The notes: generated by a model not told the origin, from the letters alone. A stretch of DNA of 39,171 nt from Pseudoflavonifractor capillosus (GCF_016902575.1 NZ_JACSNZ010000017.1:1-39171), one strand, 5' to 3'. Shown: positions 24,645 to 34,728, counted from the first letter of the stretch. Translations and numbers: made by a program.

Positions 24645-26264
24645 ATGAAACGCGCGGTTTTATCTGTATGTATCCTGGCATTGGCATTGATTCTGACAGC
24701 CTGCGGTCCGACGCCGTCTGACAGTGCAGTCTCCACCGGCGATTCCGCCAGCGGAGATCACGCCTTCGACTATGGCGGTGACGTGACGCTGCGCATTCTC
24801 TCCGGCTCGGAGAACCAGGAGCTGGAGGGTATCCTGGATGACTTCGTCCGGGAGCGGGGCGTGAACATCGAGATGGACTACCAGGGCTCCCTGGACATCA
24901 TGCGCGCCCTCCAGGGGGAGACCATCGACTACGACGCGGTGTGGCCGGCCAGTAGCCTGTGGCTCACCGCCGGGGACACCCAGTACCGGGTGAAGCACGC
25001 CCAGTCCATCTCCATCACCCCGGTGGTCTTCGGCATCCGACAGAGCCTGGCGGAGGAGCTGGGCTTTGTGGGCCGGGAGGTGTCGGTGGGCGACCTGCTC
25101 TCCGCCATCCAGGCGGGGGAGCTGGAGTTCTGCATGACCTCCGCCACCCAGTCCAACTCCGGGTGCAGTGCCTACATCGGCTTCCTCTACGCCCTGCTGG
25201 GCAATCCGGATGTGATCACGTCGGAGAACCTCCAGACCCCGGGCCTGGCGGAGCAGATCACCCAGCTGCTCTCCGGCGTGGATCGATCCTCCGGAAGCTC
25301 TGACTGGCTGAAGGACCTGTTCCTCACCGGTGGCTACGACGCCATGGTGAACTATGAGTGCCTCGTCATCAGCGCCAACCAGGAGCTGGAGGCGCGGGGG
25401 GAGGAGACGCTGTACGCCGTCTACCCCTACGACGGTCTGTCCATTGCCGACTCCCCTTTAGGCTATGTGGACAACGGGGACGCCGAGAAGGAACAGGCCT
25501 TTCTGGATTTACAGGAGTATCTCCTGTCCGACGAGGTGCAAAACGAGATCCAGCGCACCGGCCGCCGCACCGGTTACGAGGGGGTGTCGGCGGAGAACGC
25601 CGACGTGTTCCGCGCCGACTGGGGCGTCCAGCCGAACCGGGTGCTCTCCCCCATCCGGATGCCCTCCACCGATGTGCTCATGGAGTGTCTGGATCTGTAC
25701 CAGACGCAGTTCCGCAAGCCCTCCCTCACGGTCTACTGTCTGGACTACTCCGGCAGCATGGAGGGGATCGGCCGGGAACAGATGGTGGAGGCCATGAGCC
25801 AGATCCTGATCCAGGAGAACGCAGAGCAAAATCTGCTCCAGGCCTCGGAACACGAGGTCAATATCCTCATCCCCTTTGAGGGCTACCCCCGGGACGTCTA
25901 CACCGCCGAGGGCAACGGGGCGGAGCTGGAGGATCTCTACGACCAGGTGGAGGCGGAGGAGGCCGTGGGTGGCACCGACATCTATTATGCCGCCATGGAG
26001 GGCCTGCGGCAACTGGATGGCTACGACCTGAGCCAGTATACCCCCGCCATCATCCTGCTGACGGACGGGGTATCCGACGGGAGTTTTTCCGACTTCCGGG
26101 ACGGCTACGAGGTCTTCGGGGCGGATGTGCCGGTGTTCTCTATCATGTTCGGCTCCGCCGATCCCACCCAGCTGGAGGAGCTGGCGGAACTGACCCACGC
26201 CCGGGTCTTCGACGGCCGGGAGGACCTGATCGGGGCCTTCCGCAGCGTGAAGGGGTACAACTGA
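24645..26264 (+). CDS. Lipoprotein with solute-binding domain fused to a VWA domain
   Basis: A 539-residue exported lipoprotein: signal peptide with the lipobox LTAC (Cys 20), a periplasmic-binding-type domain (about 45-320: LRILSGSENQELEGILDDF, DYDAVWPASSLWL, TSATQSNSGCSAYIGFLYAL), and a C-terminal von Willebrand A domain (about 363-539). The VWA carries the MIDAS motif DYSGSMEG and LLTDGVSDG. AAGG is about 10 nt before the ATG. One bp after its stop comes XpaC, then another binding protein. The combination suggests a surface-bound metal-dependent adhesion or assembly role, but the function is unknown. Confidence 0.87.
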   Translation: MKRAVLSVCILALALILTACGPTPSDSAVSTGDSASGDHAFDYGGDVTLRILSGSENQELEGILDDFVRERGVNIEMDYQGSLDIMRALQGETIDYDAVWPASSLWLTAGDTQYRVKHAQSISITPVVFGIRQSLAEELGFVGREVSVGDLLSAIQAGELEFCMTSATQSNSGCSAYIGFLYALLGNPDVITSENLQTPGLAEQITQLLSGVDRSSGSSDWLKDLFLTGGYDAMVNYECLVISANQELEARGEETLYAVYPYDGLSIADSPLGYVDNGDAEKEQAFLDLQEYLLSDEVQNEIQRTGRRTGYEGVSAENADVFRADWGVQPNRVLSPIRMPSTDVLMECLDLYQTQFRKPSLTVYCLDYSGSMEGIGREQMVEAMSQILIQENAEQNLLQASEHEVNILIPFEGYPRDVYTAEGNGAELEDLYDQVEAEEAVGGTDIYYAAMEGLRQLDGYDLSQYTPAIILLTDGVSDGSFSDFRDGYEVFGADVPVFSIMFGSADPTQLEELAELTHARVFDGREDLIGAFRSVKGYN

Positions 26265-26265
26265 G

Positions 26266-26907
26266 ATGAAGAAAGGACAACTGCGGCAACTGGTACTGTC
26301 GCTGGGCGTGGGGGGCGCGGCCTTTTTGATCCTGGCCCTGGGCCTGCGCTGGAATTTCCTGTTCAGCGCCGCGCTGGGGGTGGGAATCTATCTGGGAGTG
26401 TGGTTCCTGCTGGCCCCAAAGGCGGACCCCATCACCCTCTATTTCGCCCAGCGGCCAGACGGCGGCGAGATGCAGGCCCTGATGGAGGAGGCGGAGCGGG
26501 ATCTGAAGGCCATCCGGTCGGCCGCCGGCCGGATCACGGACGTCCGGACCCATGAGGACGCCCTGGCCCTCACGGAGACGGGGGATCGCCTCTACTGCTA
26601 TCTTCGGGAGCATCCGGAGAAGATTTCGTCGGCCAACCGCTTCCTCATCTACTATCTGGACACGGTGGGCCGGATCCTGGGGCAGTATGTGAACTTCCAG
26701 GATGCCGGGCTGGGGACTTCCGAGGTGCGGGAGTTTCAGCGGAAGGTGCGGGCCATTTTGCCAAAACTGAAGACCGGATTTGAGGAACAGCTCAGCCAGC
26801 TGATGGCCTCGGAGCGGTTTGACGCGGAGGCGGACATGAAGGTCATGGAGGGCCTGCTGAACACGGAGGGATTCCAATGGGAAGCAAATCAAAATGGATC
26901 GGTCTGA
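26266..26907 (+). CDS. XpaC family membrane protein
   Basis: A 213-residue protein of the XpaC family (5-bromo-4-chloroindolyl phosphate hydrolysis protein). Two transmembrane helices at about 10-30 and 32-50 are followed by a cytoplasmic helical domain (about 60-205) with ADPITLYFAQRPDGGEM and SANRFLIYYLDTVGRIL. In Bacillus, xpaC is paired with a TelA-type gene; no telA is present in this window. It overlaps the next gene by 31 bp. Function is poorly defined in the family. Confidence 0.83.
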   Translation: MKKGQLRQLVLSLGVGGAAFLILALGLRWNFLFSAALGVGIYLGVWFLLAPKADPITLYFAQRPDGGEMQALMEEAERDLKAIRSAAGRITDVRTHEDALALTETGDRLYCYLREHPEKISSANRFLIYYLDTVGRILGQYVNFQDAGLGTSEVREFQRKVRAILPKLKTGFEEQLSQLMASERFDAEADMKVMEGLLNTEGFQWEANQNGSV

Positions 26908-27944
26908 TCATTCTGCTGGCCGTCATCGCTGCGGCGGCGATCTATCTGCTACTGGGCGGCGGCCCCCAGCCGGAGCCCACCGTCCTGCGGGGCTATGTGG
27001 GGGGCGAAAAGATCGGCCTGCTGGAGAACGAGGCGGTACAGGACATTCTGGAGCGGGAGTACGGGCTCACCCTGGATTACGCCAAGGCTGGCTCCCTGGA
27101 CATGGTGGCGGCGGACCACGAGGGCCGGGATTTCCTTTTTCCCTCCAGCCAGACCGCCCTGGAGTACTACCAGCAGCTCTGCGGCGCGCCGGACAAGAGC
27201 CAGATCGTGTTCAACACCCCCATCGTCCTCTACACCCACCGTCCCATCCTGGAGACGTTCCAGAAAGAGGGACTGGTGACAGAGCGGGACGGGGTCTACT
27301 ACATGGACATGGCCGCTCTGGTGGCGGAGATCGAGGCGGGCACCACCTGGGCGGATCTGGGGCTGCCGGAGCTCTACGGCACCGTAGCGGTCAACACCAC
27401 CGACCCTGTGCGCTCCAACTCCGGCAATATGTTTGCGGGGCTGCTGGCCAATGTGCTGTGCGGCGGGGTGGCGGATGCGGACAGTGTGGAGGCCGTGCTG
27501 CCCCGCCTGAAGGCCATCTTCGAAAAGCTGGGCTATATGGAGGCGTCCTCCTCTGACCTGTTCGACCAGTTCCTCAAGACCGGCATGGGGGCCAAGCCTG
27601 TGATCGCCGGCTATGAGAACCAGCTGCTGGAGTTCGCTGTGGAGAACCCGGAGGACTGGGCGCAGCTGAAGGATGACATCGTGCTGCTCTATCCCACCCC
27701 CACCGTCTGGTCCTCCCATGTCTACATCGCCCTGGATGAGGCAGGAGAGGCGGGCATCGACGCCCTGCTGGACGAGGAGGTCCAGCGCCTGGCCTGGGAA
27801 AATCACGGCTTCCGCACCGAGGTATCCGGCACGGACGCCGACGAAGACCACTTCGGCGTCCCTTACCTGGCCGCGGAGATCACCCAGGTGGCCGCCATGC
27901 CCAGCTACGCCGCCATGGAGAAGATCATCGCCGATCTGTCGTAA
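26877..27944 (+). CDS. Membrane-anchored extracellular solute-binding protein
   Basis: 355 residues with an uncleaved N-terminal membrane anchor (about 7-26; no lipobox) and a type 2 periplasmic-binding fold. Visible segments include EYGLTLDYAKAGSLDMVAA, TPIVLYTHRPILETF and TDPVRSNSGNMFAGLLANV, the last resembling the oxyanion-binding SNSG turn also present in the upstream VWA protein. GGAGG lies 7 nt before the ATG, inside xpaC. No permease or ATPase is adjacent, so it may sense or assemble rather than transport. The ligand is unknown. Confidence 0.82.
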   Translation: MGSKSKWIGLIILLAVIAAAAIYLLLGGGPQPEPTVLRGYVGGEKIGLLENEAVQDILEREYGLTLDYAKAGSLDMVAADHEGRDFLFPSSQTALEYYQQLCGAPDKSQIVFNTPIVLYTHRPILETFQKEGLVTERDGVYYMDMAALVAEIEAGTTWADLGLPELYGTVAVNTTDPVRSNSGNMFAGLLANVLCGGVADADSVEAVLPRLKAIFEKLGYMEASSSDLFDQFLKTGMGAKPVIAGYENQLLEFAVENPEDWAQLKDDIVLLYPTPTVWSSHVYIALDEAGEAGIDALLDEEVQRLAWENHGFRTEVSGTDADEDHFGVPYLAAEITQVAAMPSYAAMEKIIADLS

Positions 27945-27947
27945 ACG

Positions 27948-27965
27948 TAAATTTTACCGCAGGGC
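27948..27965. promoter_or_regulatory. Candidate operator upstream of the flavodoxin gene
   Basis: The 18-mer GCCCTGCGGTAAAATTTA on the minus strand, identical to 9100-9117 in front of the XRE gene. Its core GTAAAATTTAC is a perfect 11-bp palindrome here. Confidence 0.45.
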
Positions 27966-28003
27966 TGGATAAATGCGCTGTGCAAAGGGAGGTATTTTCA
28001 CAG

Positions 28004-28540
28004 ATGGATGGGCTCATCGTCTATGGCAGCAAATACGGCACGACCCGCCGGTATGCGGAGGAGCTCTCCCGGCTCACTGGCCTGCCCGCCATCCCCTGTG
28101 GGGAATTCCACAGGCTGGCTGAGGGGAGTATCCTTGTCTATCTTGGGGCGCTCTATGCCGGCGGGGTGCTGGGGCTCAAGCAGGCAATGAAAGGACTTTC
28201 CCTCGGGGATGGCCAGCGGCTGATCGTGGCCACCGTGGGTCTGGCCGACCCTGCGGAGCCGCAGAACCGGGCGCATATTCGCGCGGCACTTCAAAAGCAG
28301 CTGCCGCCGGAGCTTTCGGAGCGGGCCGTTCTCTTCCACCTCCGGGGCGGTATTGACTATGCCGTTCTGTCCCCACGCCACCGGGCCATGATGGCCGCAA
28401 TGTGCTTCTCCCTGCGCAGGAAGCCGGCGCGGCAGAGGTCCGCTGAGGACCAGGCGCTGCTGGAGACTTACGGAAAACAGGTGGACTTCACGGATCTCTC
28501 TGCGCTGGCTCCCATCGTCAGAGAGATCCTGCGCGGATAA
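28004..28540 (+). CDS. Flavodoxin domain-containing protein
   Basis: An FMN-binding flavodoxin-fold protein of 178 residues. It opens LIVYGSKYGTTRRYAEEL, the phosphate-binding loop (about 4-20), and has ILVYLGALYAGGVLGLKQ and LIVATVGLADP as later strands. The arrangement resembles the flavodoxin_5 / HemG-like group. ATG at 28004 is chosen because the flavodoxin strand starts there; AGGGAGG is 11 nt upstream. A GTG at 27980 in the same frame has no ribosome site. It stands alone, 59 bp after the binding-protein gene. Confidence 0.82.
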   Translation: MDGLIVYGSKYGTTRRYAEELSRLTGLPAIPCGEFHRLAEGSILVYLGALYAGGVLGLKQAMKGLSLGDGQRLIVATVGLADPAEPQNRAHIRAALQKQLPPELSERAVLFHLRGGIDYAVLSPRHRAMMAAMCFSLRRKPARQRSAEDQALLETYGKQVDFTDLSALAPIVREILRG

Positions 28541-28867
28541 GATATGTTGGGAAAGAAGTGCCTTCAACCAGAGCGGCCGATGGGCATCTGATCGCGTACA
28601 GGGGTCGGTGATCCAAACCCGTTAGCAGCTATCCCCAAAATGGCATTGAGTGATTTTCAGATACTTACAGTCTGAAGAATTTACGACCAGAGTTCTTGTG
28701 GTCACGACTGAAAAGTGGATACATAAACATGATCAGCCCGCCGGTTCCGAAAGGAACCGGCGGGCTGATATTCTGCCTATCAAGCGCTGAATTGGTGTAG
28801 ATTTGGTGTAAATCGGGGACACCAGCCACAGAAGATCCAGCTGTCCTCAAGGGTCAGCGGCTATTTT
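28541..28867. other. Gene-free stretch before groEL, with possible integrase remnant
   Basis: No gene could be supported. It holds the hairpin at 28732-28769, a dyad GACCA/TGGTC near 28685-28703, and a direct repeat TTGGTGTAGA / TTGGTGTAAA (28793-28813). Read on the minus strand, the latter encodes FTPNLHQFSA and a stop, which recalls tyrosine-integrase C-termini; this is only a resemblance. Confidence 0.45.
28732..28769. terminator. Terminator-like hairpin downstream of groEL
   Basis: A 17-bp perfect stem (28732-28748 with 28753-28769, ATCAGCCCGCCGGTTCC) with a GAAA loop. There is no strong T-run; it lies about 100 bp after groEL. Confidence 0.6.
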
Positions 28868-30496
<1,629 letters not shown>

Positions 30497-30510
30497 TCAA
30501 TTACCTCCTA

Positions 30511-30798
30511 TTAGTCCTCGACAATGGCCAGAATGTCATTCTGACGAACGATGGTGTACTCTTCTCCATCCACCTTGACCTCAGTGCCGGAGTACTTGCT
30601 GGTGAGCACCTTGTCGCCCACCTTCACGGTCATGACGACTTCCTTGCCGTCCACCACGCCGCCGGGGCCAACGGCCACCACTTCGGCCATCTCGGGCTTC
30701 TCCTTGGCGCTGGCGGTGAGAATGATGCCGCCCTTGGTGGTTTCCTGGGCCTCCATGGCCTTCAAGATCACTCGATCTGCCAGAGGTTTCAAAGTCAT
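30511..30798 (-). CDS. groES: Co-chaperonin GroES (Hsp10)
   Basis: The heptameric lid of the GroEL chamber, 95 residues. It opens LKPLADRVILKAMEAQETTK with the mobile loop GGIILTASAKEKP, then EVVAVGPGG and VKVGDKVL and DILAIVED at the end. ATG at 30798 is chosen because AGGAGG is 8 nt upstream and the family begins at this Leu-Lys-Pro-Leu; an earlier ATG at 30852 lies inside the CIRCE operator. Confidence 0.97.
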   Translation of the reverse strand: MTLKPLADRVILKAMEAQETTKGGIILTASAKEKPEMAEVVAVGPGGVVDGKEVVMTVKVGDKVLTSKYSGTEVKVDGEEYTIVRQNDILAIVED

Positions 30799-30845
30799 AA
30801 CAGGTTCCTCCTTATATACAATCCAATGGTTTACTTGGTCGGGGT

Positions 30846-30872
30846 TTAGCACTCATTTTGCCCGAGTGCTAA
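30846..30872. promoter_or_regulatory. CIRCE operator of groESL
   Basis: TTAGCACTC-N9-GAGTGCTAA, identical half-sites to the hrcA CIRCE, so HrcA encoded at 3851-4915 should repress both operons. Confidence 0.97.
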
Positions 30873-30883
30873 CTCTAGATAAG

Positions 30884-30912
30884 ATAATAACCGTTTCACA
30901 CAAAAAAATCAA
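30884..30912 (-). promoter_or_regulatory. Sigma-A promoter of groESL
   Basis: Minus strand: TTGATT (30912-30907), 17 nt, TATTAT (30889-30884). Its -35 box overlaps the foot of the lipid-kinase terminator. Confidence 0.7.
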
Positions 30913-30938
30913 CCCCTATTTTTCAAAAATAGAGGTTG
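30910..30938 (-). terminator. Terminator of the lipid kinase gene
   Basis: Minus-strand stem CAACCTCTATTTT with its partner at 30910-30922 (one mismatch), followed by a run of seven T residues. Confidence 0.78.
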
Positions 30939-30961
30939 ACGGTAAAAAATTCATCTTTCGT

Positions 30962-31906
30962 TCACAACGTGACAGCTCGAGTGCTAATTCGACCTTCCAC
31001 ACGGGGCTGATAACTGAGGCCCTGGGGGTAAAAGAAGTTCACCTTTTTCTCGGAGAGCCGGATGTGGTAGCGGGTGTTTTCCAGCGTCTCCCCATCCACC
31101 ACCGCCACAATGGGATCAGGTGCAGAGATGGTAAACTCGATGCCCTCCACGGCGGTGATAAGGTCGGGGTGCTGGCGGTAGCGGCCTTTGGCGTACTCCC
31201 CCACCAGGCGGAAGAAGGTTCTCCGGCTGACTTTGGGCACCACCAGCATCTCCAGCTTTCCGTCGTCGGGAAGGTTGTCTCCTACGGGCATAAAGCCGCC
31301 GCCGTAATAGCGGCCATTGCACACACATACAATGGTGGTCTCCCCCTCATAGGAAAAGTCCCCTGCCTCCACCCGGGTGGGGCGGCTGATGCCCTTGAAG
31401 AGCACATTGGCGATGAGAGAGAGGATGTAGGCCCCGATGCCCCGCACCAGGGGCAGGCGGCGGTACTTGTGCACATCGGCGGCAATGCGGGCATCCACGC
31501 CGGCGCAGAAGATGTCCAGCCCCAGCTTGCCGTTGCACTCCATGAGATCCATGGCCACCTGGGGCCCCTGGCTCAGGGCCTCCAGCTGGGAGAATCTGTC
31601 CTTATTCTCCGGCCCGAACATCTTCAAAAAGTCGTTGCCCGTGCCCAGGGGCACGTTGGTCACCGCCACATGGTCCAGACCTGCCACCCCGTTGATGACT
31701 TCATTTAAGGTACCGTCCCCGCCGCAGGCGTAAATCCGCAGGGGCTCCCCAGTCTGGGCGGCAGCCCGGGCAATCTCACAGGCCTCCTCCTGGCGCTGGG
31801 TGTGTACCACCACACTATCCAAGTCCAGGCGGTCAATCTGCTCCAGCAGCGCCCCCTCGTTGCCTGCCTTTCCGGCGGCGGGGTTTACGATAAACAGATG
31901 TTTCAT
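30962..31906 (-). CDS. Diacylglycerol kinase family lipid kinase (YegS/DgkB type)
   Basis: A soluble ATP-dependent lipid kinase, 314 residues. The nucleotide motif GGDGTLNEVING (about 62-73) and PLGTGNDFLK (about 86-95) are diagnostic, and FIVNPAAGK opens the protein. The C-terminal beta domain has CNGRYYGGGFMPVGDNLPDD (lipid-binding region). It probably recycles diacylglycerol to phosphatidate during envelope synthesis. GAGAGAGGG precedes the ATG, and it lies 13 bp after the methyltransferase gene in the same operon. Confidence 0.92.
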   Translation of the reverse strand: MKHLFIVNPAAGKAGNEGALLEQIDRLDLDSVVVHTQRQEEACEIARAAAQTGEPLRIYACGGDGTLNEVINGVAGLDHVAVTNVPLGTGNDFLKMFGPENKDRFSQLEALSQGPQVAMDLMECNGKLGLDIFCAGVDARIAADVHKYRRLPLVRGIGAYILSLIANVLFKGISRPTRVEAGDFSYEGETTIVCVCNGRYYGGGFMPVGDNLPDDGKLEMLVVPKVSRRTFFRLVGEYAKGRYRQHPDLITAVEGIEFTISAPDPIVAVVDGETLENTRYHIRLSEKKVNFFYPQGLSYQPRVEGRISTRAVTL

Positions 31907-31919
31907 GTCCCTCTCTCCA

Positions 31920-33044
31920 TCACTTCACGCCGTACTGGAACAGGTCGCATTTCAGCATTCCGTTGTACAGCTTCCTTTTTTTGTCCGCCTTCTTCCCGTA
32001 GGTGCGTTCGAACTCGGTGTGGGAGGAGAGCACAGACACCTGCCAGCCGTCGGGGAACTTGTCCATGGCACGGCCGAAGGCCCGGTACAGCTCCTCCGCC
32101 TCTCGCTTTTCCATCAGCCGCTCGCCGTAAGGGGGATTGGTGACCACACGCCCCCGCAGGCCGCCGAAGTGGAACCGGGTGGCGTCCGCCACTTCAAAGG
32201 ACACCACGTCGTCCACCTCGGCCAGCTGGGCATTGTGCCGGGCCAGCTCCACCGCCTGGGGGTCGATGTCTCCGCCCCAGATCTCGTAATTTCCGTCAAA
32301 TTCCCCGTCCATGGCCTCGTCGGCAGCGTCCAGCCACAGCCCCGAGGGCAGCTGGGCCCACTTCTGGGCGGAGAAGGAACGATTGAGGCCGGGGGCACGG
32401 TTCTTAGCCACCAGAGCGGCCTCAATGGCGATGGTGCCCGAGCCGCAGAAGGGGTCGCAGAAGGGATCTCTCCCCTTGTAGCGAGACAGAGCCACCATGG
32501 CAGCGGCCAGAGTCTCCTTCAAAGGTGCCGCCACCCCCTGAGCCCGGTAGCCCCGCTTGTAAAGTCCCTCCCCGGAGGTGTCCAGCATCAGAGATGCCCG
32601 GTCTTTGAACAGGGCAAACTGCACCTGATACAGTATCCCGGTCTCGGGCAGGGTCTCCAGCCCGTACACCTTTCCCAGCCGCTTGGCAATGGCCTTTTTC
32701 ACCATGGCCTGGCAGGTGGGCACGGCGTGGAGGGCAGAGTTGATGGAGTAGCCCTTCACGGGGAACTTCCCCTCCCGGGGAATAAACTCCTCCCAGGGCA
32801 GAGAACGGGTTCCCTCAAAGAGGGCCTCAAAGGTAGGAGCCATGAACTCCCCCAGCAGGATGAGCACCCGGGCACCACAGCGCAGGTTCAAATTCAAACG
32901 GGGGATATCCTTTTTGGTGCCCGTACACAGAACCCGGCCGTTTTCCGCCCGCACATCGCCCAGTCCCAGCTTTTTCGCCTCGTAGCTGACCAAACTCTCC
33001 ACCCCCAGCAGGGTGGGAATGACAAATTGCAGTTTTCCGTCCAT
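31920..33044 (-). CDS. THUMP domain class I SAM-dependent RNA methyltransferase (RlmL/YpsC-like)
   Basis: Predicted guanine-N2 methyltransferase of 23S rRNA, 374 residues. The N-terminal THUMP region (about 50-150) is followed by a Rossmann domain with FCDPFCGSGTIAIEAAL (motif I, about 188-204) and the catalytic VVTNPPYGERL (motif IV). ATG at 33044 (MDGKLQFV...) is chosen over the ATG at 33137, because GGATGGAG lies just before it and the sigma-A promoter at 33102-33130 would transcribe only the shorter form. The lipid kinase gene follows. Confidence 0.92.
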   Translation of the reverse strand: MDGKLQFVIPTLLGVESLVSYEAKKLGLGDVRAENGRVLCTGTKKDIPRLNLNLRCGARVLILLGEFMAPTFEALFEGTRSLPWEEFIPREGKFPVKGYSINSALHAVPTCQAMVKKAIAKRLGKVYGLETLPETGILYQVQFALFKDRASLMLDTSGEGLYKRGYRAQGVAAPLKETLAAAMVALSRYKGRDPFCDPFCGSGTIAIEAALVAKNRAPGLNRSFSAQKWAQLPSGLWLDAADEAMDGEFDGNYEIWGGDIDPQAVELARHNAQLAEVDDVVSFEVADATRFHFGGLRGRVVTNPPYGERLMEKREAEELYRAFGRAMDKFPDGWQVSVLSSHTEFERTYGKKADKKRKLYNGMLKCDLFQYGVK

Positions 33045-33101
33045 ACTCCATCCTCTCCGGGGTTTACCCCCTGTTGACGCAAAATACCCATAATCTTTTT
33101 T

Positions 33102-33130
33102 ATTATATCCAATTCGGGACACTGTGACAA
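33102..33130 (-). promoter_or_regulatory. Sigma-A promoter of the methyltransferase-lipid kinase operon
   Basis: Minus strand: TTGTCA (33130-33125), 17 nt, TATAAT (33107-33102); the start codon is 58 nt downstream. Confidence 0.88.
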
Positions 33131-33197
33131 GAACCATTATTTTTTTGCTAAATTTCGTAAAGGTTACAAGATTGTAGTGGTATCACCTGGTCACATA

Positions 33198-33206
33198 TGC
33201 TATACT
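33198..33206 (+). promoter_or_regulatory. Extended -10 promoter of nfeD-SPFH operon
   Basis: TGC-TATACT, with AAAGGAGG (33213-33220) and the nfeD ATG (33229) downstream. No clear -35 box. Confidence 0.6.
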
Positions 33207-33228
33207 ACCCCCAAAGGAGGAAACCATC

Positions 33229-33678
33229 ATGGACTCTATTTATCTGATTGTCTGGCTGGTGCTGCTGATTGTCTTCGCCGTTGCCGAGGCTGCCACAGTG
33301 GGCCTGACGTCCGTCTGGTTTGCCATCGGCTCTCTGGGTGCATTGATCTGCGCTCTGCTAGGCGGTAACATCTGGTTGCAAGTGGGCATTTTCATTGTCC
33401 TCTCCCTGGTGTGTCTGCTGGCTCTGCGCCCCCTGGCCAAGAAGTATTTGAACAGCCGGGTGGAGCCCACCAACGCTGACCGGGTCATTGGACAAGAGGC
33501 TCAGGTCACCCAGGACATTGACAACATCCAGGGTACTGGCAGCGTCACCATTGGAGGTATCACCTGGACCGCCCGCAGTGAGCATGACACCCCCATCCCC
33601 GCCGGGGCCATGGTACGGGTGCTGCGCATAGAAGGAGTCAAAGTTATGGTTGAGAAGGTAAAGGAGGAAGTCAAATGA
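33229..33678 (+). CDS. NfeD family protein
   Basis: A 149-residue membrane protein with three hydrophobic helices (about 5-22, 27-43, 48-66) and a C-terminal OB-fold NfeD domain (about 80-145: GQEAQVTQDIDN, GSVTIGGITWTARSE, VRVLRIEGVKVMVE). NfeD proteins partner with SPFH/stomatin proteins; the SPFH gene overlaps it by 4 bp (ATGA), matching the known pairing. The likely role is membrane-domain organisation. Confidence 0.93.
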   Translation: MDSIYLIVWLVLLIVFAVAEAATVGLTSVWFAIGSLGALICALLGGNIWLQVGIFIVLSLVCLLALRPLAKKYLNSRVEPTNADRVIGQEAQVTQDIDNIQGTGSVTIGGITWTARSEHDTPIPAGAMVRVLRIEGVKVMVEKVKEEVK

Positions 33679-34658
33679 ACGGTATACTGTCACTGATGAT
33701 CCCTGTGGCGATCATCATCATCATTCTGCTCATCATCGCCGCCAACGTCAAGGTGGTGCCCCAGTCCAAGGCCACTGTGGTGGAACGGCTGGGTGCGTTC
33801 CGGGCCGTGTGGGGGGTGGGTCTCCACTTCAAGATCCCCTTCATTGAGCGCATTGCCAAGACCGTGTCCCTGAAGGAGCAGGTGGTGGACTTCGCTCCCC
33901 AGCCCGTTATCACCAAGGACAACGTGACCATGCAGATCGACACCGTGCTCTATTTCCAGATCACCGACCCCAAGCTGTACACCTACGGGGTGGAACAGCC
34001 TCTGAGCGCCATTGAAAACCTCACCGCCACCACCCTGCGTAACATCATCGGCGACCTGGAGCTGGATCAGTCCCTCACCAGCCGTGACCACATCAACACC
34101 CAGATGCGCTCCATCCTGGACGAGGCCACCGACCCCTGGGGCATCAAGGTCAACCGTGTGGAGCTGAAGAACATCATGCCTCCCCGGGACATTCAGGAGT
34201 CCATGGAGAAGCAGATGCGGGCCGAGCGGGAACGCCGGGAAGCCATTCTCCAGGCCGAGGGCCAGAAGCAGTCCCAGATCCTGGTGGCTGAGGGCGAAAA
34301 GCAGTCCGCCATTCTCCGGGCTGATGCCGCCAAGCAGGCCAAAATCATGCAGGCCGAGGCAGAAAAGACCGCCCGCATCCTGGCAGCCGAAGCTGAGAGC
34401 GAGGCCATTTTGAAGGTGCAGCAGGCCACCGCCGACGCTTTGAAGCTCTTGAATGAGGCCGCTCCCAACACGGAAGTGCTCCAGCTCAAGGCTCTGGAAG
34501 CCTTCCAGAAGGCTGCTGACGGCCGGGCCACCAAGATCATCATTCCCAGCGAGATTCAGGGTCTGGCCGGCCTGTGCGCCTCTGCCAAGACGGTGTTCGA
34601 CTCCGTTACCCCCAATCCCGCCGCACCCACCCAAAAGCCTCCCGCACCCAAGCCCTGA
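33675..34658 (+). CDS. SPFH domain / stomatin-like membrane protein
   Basis: A 327-residue band-7 protein. N-terminal membrane anchor (about 5-22), SPFH domain (about 25-185: VVPQSKATVVERLGAF, QVVDFAPQPVITKDNVTMQI, DTVLYFQITDPKLYTYGV), then a long Ala/Glu/Lys/Gln coiled coil (about 175-260). It resembles QmcA/HflK-type scaffolds. It overlaps nfeD and ends with a terminator 38 bp later. It probably forms oligomeric membrane microdomains with the NfeD partner. Confidence 0.94.
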   Translation: MNGILSLMIPVAIIIIILLIIAANVKVVPQSKATVVERLGAFRAVWGVGLHFKIPFIERIAKTVSLKEQVVDFAPQPVITKDNVTMQIDTVLYFQITDPKLYTYGVEQPLSAIENLTATTLRNIIGDLELDQSLTSRDHINTQMRSILDEATDPWGIKVNRVELKNIMPPRDIQESMEKQMRAERERREAILQAEGQKQSQILVAEGEKQSAILRADAAKQAKIMQAEAEKTARILAAEAESEAILKVQQATADALKLLNEAAPNTEVLQLKALEAFQKAADGRATKIIIPSEIQGLAGLCASAKTVFDSVTPNPAAPTQKPPAPKP

Positions 34659-34695
34659 TTGTAAGGGAAAACCGGGATTTTACATGAAAACACAC

Positions 34696-34728
34696 ACGCT
34701 CCTGGAATCCCAAGGATTCCAGGAGCGT
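34696..34728 (+). terminator. Terminator of the nfeD-SPFH operon
   Basis: A 15-bp perfect stem ACGCTCCTGGAATCC (34696-34710) with 34714-34728, then TATCTTTG. Confidence 0.8.

Noticed and set aside
28665-28850. Minus-strand ORF or integrase remnant after groEL
   Set aside because: Only a ~10-residue resemblance (FTPNLHQFSA) and no upstream integrase motifs; kept as a note in the gene-free stretch.
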